Notes under the pieces: generated by a model
Told to the model about the DNA's origin: nothing
Databases searched by the model: none
Seen by the model: only the letters and a program-made list of their open reading frames with translations
Position numbers and translations under genes: made by a program
Shown: piece by piece, positions 1-9,000 of the stretch
Layout of the letters: each line of letters opens with the position of its first letter
Numbering within the stretch: position 1 is the stretch's first letter
From: Candidatus Aminicenantota bacterium
GTDB taxonomy: Bacteria; Acidobacteriota; Aminicenantia; UBA2199
NCBI GenBank assembly: GCA_020355945.1
Contig: CP070627.1
Location: 1,159,652-1,168,944 of the forward strand
Direction of reading: 5' to 3'
Length of the DNA: 9,293 nucleotides

Positions 1-3000
1 CATTATATCCCTTTAATATAAAACAAGAAAGCAGCCTGGATGGTTTATCCCTCTGGCTGAGAAAGGAAAGGATCACAATCTATCACTCCATACCCACATT
101 GTACAGGTATTTCACCGGTATGCTTACCGGGGAGGAAGATTTTTCCTCTATTCGTTTTATTGTTTTGGGAGGAGAGGCGGTAAACCGGCGAGATGTTGAA
201 AATTATAAAAACTATTTCCCCGATGATTGTCTATTCATCAATGGGTTGGGACCCACGGAATCCACAGTAACCCTACAGTATTTTATTAATAAAGACTCAG
301 AACTAGCCAGGGAAGCCATTCCTGTGGGCTTCCCCGTACATAGAACCGAAGTGTTTCTAATCGATGAGAATAATGAAGAAGTACATGTCTATGGAATCGG
401 GGAAATCGTTTACAAAAGTGATTACCTGGCATTGGGATATTTGAACCGGCAGGAAAAAGCCAGTGAAGTATTTGTAAAAGACCCTTTAACAGGAACAGGA
501 AAAGGCAGGATTTTTCGCACCGGTGACCTGGGAAGACGCCTGCCCGATGGAAATATTGAATATATCGGCAGAAAAGATTCACAAGTAAAAGTCAGGGGCT
601 ATCGGGTCGAATTGGGAGAAATAGAGAGCCAACTGGATAAAATCAAAGGAATCAAGAAAAGCCTGGTCCTGTGTCCTCAAAATCGTAATCAAGAAAACTA
701 CCTGGCAGCTTATTATGTCAAAGATAAGCAAAAAGAGATCGATGAAACCGAAATAATAAGAATTCTTAAACAATCCTTACCCGGGTATATGATTCCCAAT
801 GTATTTATGAGAATGGAAGCGTTTCCTCTGACACCCAGTGGAAAAATTGACCGACATTCTTTACCTGAACCGGATATTTCTCAATTATTCCCTGAAGAAA
901 AACTGGTAAAACCAGGGAATAGAATAGAAGAAATTTTGCTTGAAACCTGGAAAGAGATATTAAAAGTAGAAAGAATCGGTATAGATTCGGACTTTTTTGA
1001 ATTGGGCGGGCACTCTTTAAAGGCAATCATATTGGTCTCCCAAATACATAAAAAACTGGACGTAAAATTACCGCTGACAGAGATATTTAAGACACCGACA
1101 ATAAGAAGTCTGGCAAGATATATAAAAGAGGCTGCAAAAGATAAATATGTCTCCATTAAAAGTGCGGAAAAGAAAGAATACTATGCATTATCCTCGGCCC
1201 AGCAGAGATTATATATCCTGAAGCAGATGGATTTGCAGGGCACGGGCTACAATATCCCGGGGGTCATGATCCTGGAAGGAGAGGTACAAAAGGAGAGATT
1301 TGAGAATACCGTAAGGGAATTGACTGCCAGGCATGAGAGTTTGCGTACATCCTTTGTCATGGTAGAAGGAGAACCGGTACAAGTGGTTCACCATGAGGTG
1401 GAATTTGAGATTCAATATTTAGCCACAGAGGACACAGAGAATACAGAGGGAACAAGGGGGCTTGCCCCCTTGTATATTGACCCCGCAGCAAGCACTATAA
1501 AGAACTTCATCCGTCCCTTTGATTTATCTCAGGCACCACTGCTGCGGGTTGGCTTGACAAAATCACTCGATAACCGATACATCCTCATGATCGACATGCA
1601 TCACATCATCACGGACGGTACTTCCCTGGAAATATTCGCAAAGGAGTTTATGGCACTCTATGCAGGAGAAGACTTACCGCCATTAAGGCTCCAATATAAA
1701 GATTATTCCCAATGGCAGAATAGTACTAAAGAAAGAGAGACGATAATCAGACAGGAAGAGTACTGGTTGAACCGGTTCCGGGAGGAAATACCGGTGTTGA
1801 ACCTGCCGTTTGATTATCCAAGACCGCAAATACAGGATTTTACCGGAAGCATGGTAAATTTTGAAATCAAAGGTAAAGAGGTGGGGAAACTAAAAGACCT
1901 GGCCCGGGAGGAAGAAACCACCCTGTATATGGTATTACTGTCCATATTCAATATCCTGCTGGCCAAAGTCAGCGGCCAGGAGGATATCGTAATCGGTACT
2001 GCGGCAGCAGGTCGAAGACATGCGGACCTGGAACCTATAATCGGTATGTTTGTAAACACCCTGGCACTGCGAAATTATCCAACAGCAGATAAAACCTACA
2101 GGGACTTTTTAAAGGAGGTAAAAAATAGTACCTTAGATGCCTTTGAAAACCAGGAGTACCTGTTTGAAGACCTTGTGGAACAGGTATCCATCAACAGGGA
2201 TGCCAGCAGGAACCCCCTCTTTGATGTCATGTTTATCCTGCAAAACTTCGGGGGCATGCCCGGTAATATACCGGCAGCAGAGATACCGGGATTGAGGCTG
2301 AAACCCTATGAATACGAGAGTAAAATATCAAAATTTGATATGACTTTAATTGGTGTGGAAAAGGAAGACAGCCTTAGTTTCAAAATCCAATACAGTACAA
2401 AACTTTTTAAAAAGAAGACAATAGAGAGGTTTGTAAATTATTTTAAGAAGATAATATTCTTTGTTGTCGAAATGCCGGACAGTACGATTTCAGAGGCAGA
2501 GATAATATCCGAAGAAGAAAAAAAGCAAATAATAGTTGATTTTAATGCCAGCGCAGTTCCCTATCCAAAAAATAAAGTTATCCATGAATTATTCGAGGAA
2601 CAAGTAGACAGGAACCCGGACAGCACAGCCGTGATTAGCCCGATCATTCATATCACCTACAACCGGTTAAACCGGGAATCCAATCTCCTGGCCGGCCGGC
2701 TGCGGGAAAAAGGTGTCCGGCCTGATACCATTGTGGGCATTATGGTGGAGCGTTCCCTGGAAATGATCCTCGGGATACTGGGAATTTTGAAAGCCAGAGG
2801 AGCTTATTTACCCATTGACACGGATTACCCGGAAGAAAGAAAGCAGTATATGCTCAAAGACAGCGACACCAGGATTGTTTTAACTGCCCGGCAAATCGCA
2901 GATTTCTCTTCCCCGCAGGAGTTTAAAACCTGTCCGAAGGGCGCCTCTTTGTTTGGAATCTGGAATTTGGAATTTGGAATTTCCCCCCACCAGGGGGACC

Positions 3001-6000
3001 AACTGGCCTACATTATCTACACTTCGGGTTCCACAGGTAAACCCAAAGGGGTAATGGTGGAACACGGTTCTGTTGTAAACCTATTATTCGTTTTATCTGC
3101 AGGGTATTCCTTTTCCCAAAGTGACACCTATTTATTAAAGACTTCATATCTTTTTGATGTGTCTGTAACCGAGTTATTCGGTTGGTTTGTCAGGGGTGGC
3201 AGGTTAGTCATAATGGAGAAAGAAGGGGAGAAAGACCCGCAAAAGATATTGGATGTTATCGAAAGAGATAAAATCACTCATATCAATTTTGTCCCCTCCA
3301 TGTTTAATGCTTTCCTGGGGATATTGAACCGGGAAAATATCCGTCAATTATCCGGTTTAAAATACATATTTTTAGCCGGAGAAGTGCTTTTGCCGGGGTT
3401 GGTAAAAAAGTTTAAAAGCCTGGAAACTAAAGTTGAACTGGAAAATTTGTATGGGCCCACTGAAGCTGCGGTTTATGCCAGCAAGTATTCGCTGCAAGAT
3501 TGGCCAGGAGGTGAACGTGTACCCATTGGAAAGCCTTTAGGGAATATCCGGCTTTATATTTTAAATAAGAACCACCGGCTGCAGCCAGTAGGGGTATCGG
3601 GGGAGTTATGCATTGCCGGACCCGGGGCAGCCAGGGGTTATCTAAATAGGCAGGAACTAACCGCAGAGAAATTTGACCGTATTAGACAAAAGTTTTGTGG
3701 GGGTCAAGGGGGCGGTTTTTCAAAAGAGCCCCCTTGCCGCCGGAGGCTGTACAGAACCGGTGACCTCGGTCGTTGGCTCCCTGATGGCAATATCGAATTT
3801 TTAGGCCGAATAGATCGGCAGGTGAAAATCAGGGGCTTTAGAATTGAGTTAGAAGAAATCGAAAATCAATTGTTAGAGCATACCCGGATAAAAGAGGCAA
3901 AGGTAACCGCCCATGAGGATAAAAGCGGTGAAAAGTCTCTCTGTGCTTATGTTGTCAAGACAGGAAAATTTGATGAAACTCCCAATAGCATCGCACTACA
4001 GGAATATTTAACCGGGAAACTCCCCGATTACATGATCCCATCGTATTTCATGGTGCTGGATAAAATCCCTTTAACACCCAATGGCAAAGTGGATATAAAA
4101 GCCTTACCAAAACCTACAGTTCAAACCGGAGACGGGTATACCGGTCCCCGCGATGAAACAGAAGCAAAATTGGTAGAAATATGGTCGAAAATATTGCGTA
4201 CATCTATAGGCATCGATGATAATTTTTTCCGGTTGGGGGGCCATTCGTTAAAGGCAATCCTGATGGTATCTAAGATACACAAGGAATTGAACACAAAGGT
4301 CCTGTTGACAGATGTATTTAAAATGCCAACCATCAGGGGGCTAGCGGGATTTATAAAAGGATTGAAAGAAGATAGATATTCCCCTATGGAAGCATCAGGA
4401 GTAAAGAAATGTTATGCCTTATCTTCGGCTCAGAAGAGATTATATATTCTTCAACAAATGGAACCGGATACCACCGTTTACAACATTTCTGCAGCAGTTT
4501 GGTTGGAAGGAGACCCGGACAGGGAGAAGTTGGAAGAGACTTTCAAAAAGTTGATCAATCGACATGAAAGTTTAAGGACTTCATTTCATATGAAAGAAAG
4601 CCAACCAATACAAAAGATACATGAACAGGTGGAATTTGAAATTGAATATTATTCAACCACAGAGGGAACAAGGGGGCTTGTCCCCTTGTCTATTGACCCT
4701 GCAGCTCGCAGCTCGCAGCTCGCAGCAAGCACTATAAAGAACTTCATCAAGCCTTTTGATCTTTCTCAACCACCGCTGGTGCGTGTGGGGTTGATACACA
4801 CCCCGCCCCTGACGGGGCACTCCTCTCTAGAGGGGAACTGCCAGGATAAACATATCTTGATGGTAGACATGCATCATATCATATCTGACGGCATCTCTGT
4901 AGGGATATTTTTTAAAGAGTTTACAGCCCTTTATGCAGGCGAAAACCTGCCCCCTCTTCATAAGCAGTACAAAGATTTTTCAGAATGGCAGAACCGGGAG
5001 AAGGAAAAAGAATCCGTAAAAAGACAGGAAGAGTACTGGTTAAAAGAGTTTACAGGAGAGATACCGGTACTGGAACTGCCTGTTGATTATCCCCGGCCGG
5101 CAGTACAGGATTTTGAAGGAAGCAGCCAGAGATTTGAAATAGATGCAAAGGAGACAACCGAATTAAAAGCACTGGCACTGCAAGAAGGAGCCACCCTGTT
5201 TATTGTCATGCTGGCCATCTGTAATGCCTGGTTATCAAGGTTAAGCGGCCAGGAAGACATCATTGTGGGAACAGTTACAGCAGGACGGAAGGATGAGGAT
5301 TTCCAGTCTATCATTGGTATGTTTGTCAACACCTTAGCATTAAGGAATTACCCTGCCCCGGGAAAAACCTTTAAAGAATTCCTTGAGGAAGTCAAAGAGA
5401 GAACCTTAGCCGCATTTGACAACCAGGACTACCCATTTGAAGACCTGGTTGACCGGCTGTCCTGCAGCAGGGATCTTTCAAGGAATCCGGTGTTTGATGT
5501 CATGTTCACGCTCCAGGACATGAAGGATCCCGGACCGGAGATAAAAACCGCTTCAATTGATTTAAAGGTAATCCCTTATAAGCAGGAAAGCAAAACAGCG
5601 AAATTTGACCTGGGATTGAATGGTGTGGAAGTTGAACAAGGTTTGGTCTTCAACGTTGAATACCGCACGAAATTATTCAAAAAAACAACACTGCAAAGAT
5701 TTATTCATTATTTTCAAAAGATCGTATCCAATGTTATCCGGGACCCGGACCAGGAAATCCTGGAAATAGAGATCATATCTGAAGAAGAAAAAAACCAGGT
5801 ATTATTTGATTTTAATCGTACAGCGGTGGAATATCCGAAGAATAAGTTGATCCATGAATTGTTTGCAGGGTATGTGGCCGCAACCCCCGATAATATTGCC
5901 GTTGTCGGACCATTGCCAATAAAATATAGGAGTTATATGACCTATATGACCTATATTTCTTACCGGGAATTAAATGAGAAATCCCTTCAACTGGCCCAAC

Positions 6001-9000
6001 TTCTGCGGGTAAAAGGTGTCGGACCCGGTAGTATCGTTGGAATAAAGATGCAACGCTCCATGGATATGATCGCTGCCATCCTGGGAATACTAAAAGCCGG
6101 CGCTGCCTATTTACCCATTGACCCGGATTACCCGCAAGACAGAATAAAATACATGTTAAAAGACAGCGGCGCGAAAATTTTATTGTCCGAAGGACGCCAT
6201 CCTGACTTCCCGGTTTCCCAGCTTCCCAGCTTCCCAGCTTCCCTCCCTTCCAGCCTGGCCTACATCATCTACACCTCCGGTTCTACAGGAAAGCCAAAGG
6301 GAGTCATGATAGAACATCGAAATGTTGTCAGGTTAGTAAAAAATTCAAACTATATTAATCTTACCAGAAAAGACAAACTGCTGATGACAGGTTCTATTGC
6401 ATTTGATATTACCACTTTCGAAATATGGGGTTCATTGTTGAATGGATTAAGCTTATACCTGGTTGATGAAAGTTTCATTTTAGATGCTGAAAAGTTAGAA
6501 AAGGTGATTGCCGGATATAAAATTTCGATCTTACATTTAATTCCCCAATTATTTAATCAATTGGCCTCCCAGGGACTTGAATTATTTGCGCCCCTCAAGT
6601 ATTTGCTGGTTGGAGGTGACCTGGTCCATCCCCGACATATTAATGTTTTAAGAAATAAGTACAAACATATAAAAATTCTTCATATGTATGGTCCCACGGA
6701 AAACACCACATTTTCTACATTTTTCCCCCTGGATAATGATGACTGCAAATCAAGTATACCCCTGGGGAAACCTATTAGCAATTCAGCGGTATACATTCTC
6801 GATCAATACAACCGATTGCAGCCCCCGGGATTAATGGGAGAATTGTGTGTAAGTGGTGACGGGGTTGCCAGGGGCTATTTGAACAACCCGGAGTTAACAG
6901 CAGAAAAATTTGTAGAACTAAAGCTCTATATGTCCCATACGTCCCATACGTCCCATACGTCCTATATGTCCTATATTTACAAAACCGGTGACCTTGGTCG
7001 TTGGCTCCCTGGTGGTAATATCGAATTTTTAGGCCGAATGGACCAACAGGTAAAAATAAGAGGAATTAGAATCGAACCGGGAGAAATAGAAAATCAATTG
7101 TTGAAGCATGATGATATAAAAGAAGCCGTTGTCCTGGACAGGGAAGAAGGTCCGGGTGGGTCACCCACAGGGTGGGGGGACAAATATCTCTGCGCTTATA
7201 TCGTTCCCAGCAGTGTAGACACAGCAGGATTAAGAGAATATTTATCCGGTGTATTACCTGACTATATGGTACCCTCATATTTTGTACCAATAGAAAAAAT
7301 ACCTTTAACCCCCACCGGCAAACTAGACCGTAAAGCACTGCCTGGACCTGAGATTAGAGCCGCAGCCGGGTATGCTGCCCCGCGGAATAAAATCGAAAAA
7401 AAATTGGTAGAAATATGGTCGCAAATATTAGGTAGAGACGCATTGCATGCGTCTCAATTGCGTACATCTTTAGGCATTGATGATAATTTTTTTGAGTTGG
7501 GTGGACACTCATTAAAAGCAGCCATCATGGCAGCGAAAATTCGCAAAGAATTTAATGTAAACCTTTCCCTAAAAGAAATATTTAAACAACCCTTCATAAG
7601 GGGATTATCCCAATGCATTGAAATCGGTGTGAAAGATAAATTCACATCAATAGAACTAGCAGAAGAAAAAGAATACTATGCCTTATCCTCAGCCCAGCAA
7701 AGGTTATTTATTTTGCAGCAAATGGAAGCGGTAGGAACAGGATACAACATGCCGGCAGTCATGGTCCTGGAAGGAGAAGTAGATAAGACGAAACTGGAAA
7801 AGACATCCCAGGAGTTGATCAAAAGGCATGAAAGCCTGAGAACCTTATTTGAAATGAAAGAAGAAGAACCGGTACAGCGGGTCCGCCTTCACAGGGATAT
7901 AAAATTTTATATTGAATATTATGACCCAGCCGCAGGGGGTCAGCATCCCTCATCCATCATTCATCATTTTGTCCGTCCCTTTGACCTGTCACAAGCACCG
8001 CTGTTCAGGATTGGTTTCATCAAAATAGAGGAAACCAAACACATATTGATGGTGGATATGCACCATATTGTTTCCGATGGGACCTCTATAAGGATATTGG
8101 TAGAGGATTTCATGGCCCTTTACGGAGGCAGCACATTACCCGGACTGGGAATCCGGTATAAAGATTTTTCCCAATGGCAAAAGTCAGCGAAAAGAAAAAA
8201 ATATCCCAGGAAACAGGAAGAATACTGGCTCAAATTGTTTGAAGAAGAGATACCAGTACTGGATTTGCCCACAGATTTTTTGCGGCCTGAAGTACAACGT
8301 TTTGAAGGAAAGCATACCCGGTTTGAAATAGGAAAAGAAGATACCGAAGCATTAAAAACATTGGCATTACAAGAAGGAGCAACCCTGTATATGGTATTGT
8401 TGTCTATATATAATATATTGTTATCAAAGGTAAGCAGCCAGGAAGATATAATCGTAGGGTCACCGGTATCAGGACGCACACATGCGGATTTACACCAAAT
8501 CATCGGCATGTTTGTCAATACCCTGCCCCTCAGGAACAAACCCGAAAGCAAGAAAACTTGCATAGAATTTCTAAAAGAAGTTCGTACCAGGGCATTAGAG
8601 GCATTTGAGAACCAGGAATACCCCTTTGAAGACCTGGTGGAAAAAGTATCAATAAACCGCGATGCCTCACGCAACCCCTTATTCGATGTCATGTTTGCTT
8701 TACAAAACACGGAAACATTGGAATTGGAAATCCCCGGCCTGAAATTAAAACCCTATGAATTTGAAAATAGAACATCCAAATTTGACTTAAACTTAACCGC
8801 AGTAGAAACAGCAAAAGGTTTAACCTTTACCTGGGAATACAGTACAAAACTGTTCAAACAAGAAACGATCGAACGATTTATTGGTTATCTTAACACAATC
8901 GTCTCATCCGTAACGGCAAATCCCGGTAAAAAAATCCAGGAAATAGAGATCATATCCGAAGAAGAGAAACACCGGGTATTGTACGAATTGAACGATACCC

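Larger units (their letters stand above)
1176..2528 (+). other. Condensation domain C1, probable LCL type
   Basis: This domain forms the peptide bond between the chain on T1 and the amino acid on T2. The motifs are in order: ALSSAQQRLYIL (from 1185), RHESLRTSF (from 1329), the catalytic MHHIITDG with HHxxxDG at 1599-1619, YKDYSQWQ, IGMFVNTLALR (from 2040) and RDASRNPLFDVMF near 2197-2235. About 451 residues is a normal family length. The first motif and the GGHSL carrier upstream favour an LCL domain, meaning an L-configured donor; this is inference from motifs. The loop between FEIQY and FIRPFDLS is 29 residues long, against 16 in C3. The extra length consists of a 9-nt tandem repeat followed by the 33-nt palindromic element. 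Confidence 0.95.
2583..4115 (+). other. Adenylation domain A2, complete
   Basis: This domain selects and activates the amino acid of the first complete module. Motifs are A1/A2 (ITYNRLN; LKARGAYLPID, with Arg where Gly is usual), A3 YTSGSTGKPKG (3018-3050), A4 FDVSVTE (3153-3173), A5 NLYGPTE (3444-3464), A6 GELCIAGPGAARGYL (from 3603), A7 YRTGDLGRW (from 3750), A8 GRIDRQVKIRGFRIE (from 3804), and A10 LTPNGKVD with the catalytic Lys at 4086. Aligning to GrsA by eye gives the code D-V-T-N-F-A-L-V-Y-K. I do not know an exact match. It shares six of ten positions with the Ala-type code DLFNNALTYK as I recall it, so a small residue is a weak guess. Two loops are enlarged: about 40 residues before LAYIIYTSG, holding a ggaattt repeat, and 25 residues before YRTGD, holding a long palindrome. 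Confidence 0.95.
4410..5798 (+). other. Condensation domain C2, probable LCL type
   Basis: This domain condenses the chain on T2 with the amino acid on T3. Motifs are ALSSAQKRLYIL (from 4416), RHESLRTSF (from 4560), MHHIISDG with HHxxxDG at 4872-4892, YKDFSEWQ, IGMFVNTLALR (from 5313) and RDLSRNPVFDVMF near 5470-5508. It is longer than C1 and C3 (about 463 residues) because of two loop inserts. One, between FEIEY and FIKPFDLS, holds the 33-nt palindromic element and a heptamer repeat. The other is about 12 residues between VGLI and KHILMVDMHH. Both precede the catalytic histidines in sequence, and all core motifs are intact, so activity is likely kept. Confidence 0.95.
5853..7349 (+). other. 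Adenylation domain A3, complete
   Basis: This domain selects the amino acid of the second complete module. Motifs are A1 ISYRELN, A2 LKAGAAYLPIDPDYP, A3 YTSGSTGKPKG (6270-6302), A4 FDITTFE (6402-6422), A5 HMYGPTE (6681-6701), A6 GELCVSGDGVARGYL, A7 YKTGDLGRWLPGG (the usual PDG is PGG), A8 GRMDQQVKIRGIRIE, and A10 LTPTGKLDR with Lys at 7320. The code read by eye is D-I-F-H-L-G-M-T-F-K. Six of its first positions equal the 4-hydroxyphenylglycine code DIFHLGLLCK as I recall it, while the TFK end resembles Val codes. An aromatic or bulky hydrophobic substrate is a tentative inference. Four loops contain repeat inserts: 5934-5957, 6215-6243, 6932-6976 and 7156-7168. Confidence 0.95.

Noticed and set aside
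286..1415. Several short minus-strand open frames in the left part, and others such as 2880-3065, 4121-4333, 7066-7338, 7454-7645 and 8950-9132
   Set aside because: All overlap conserved NRPS domains on the + strand and show no independent coding evidence.
1452..1473. Rho-independent terminator
   Set aside because: The stem is G/C-rich but no T-run follows, and it lies within an open frame that continues for thousands of bases. The same holds at 4668-4689, 9129-9150, 3705-3736 and 7435-7455.
2111..2120. Internal Shine-Dalgarno-like aaaggaggta suggesting a new gene start
   Set aside because: No start codon follows at a usable distance in an open frame, and the site is within C1 coding sequence.
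2940..3000. Possible frameshift or pseudogene scar in A2, given the odd peptide before motif A3
   Set aside because: The frame is the same before and after, with motif A3 intact. The odd peptide comes from the ggaattt repeat and adjacent c/g runs, not from a net frameshift.
3690..3755. Possible frameshift in A2 around the G-rich and C-rich runs
   Set aside because: Codon-by-codon reading passes through without a stop and reaches YRTGDLGRW in frame. A pair of compensating sequencing errors cannot be excluded but is not needed.
6932..6976. CRISPR array or direct-repeat array
   Set aside because: Units are 9 nt, contiguous and without spacers, and they are translated in frame within A3.
7629..7670. 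Epimerisation or other tailoring domain between T3 and C3
   Set aside because: Only about 14 residues of linker separate the domains, and the T-C linkers after T1 and T2 are equally short.
8120..8710. A 196-residue minus-strand open frame
   Set aside because: It is antisense to C3, whose + frame carries clear condensation motifs. The minus-strand protein has no recognisable domain, and similar antisense frames appear at the matching places of C1 (1814-2059) and C2 (5087-5332), as expected for shadows of homologous sequence.
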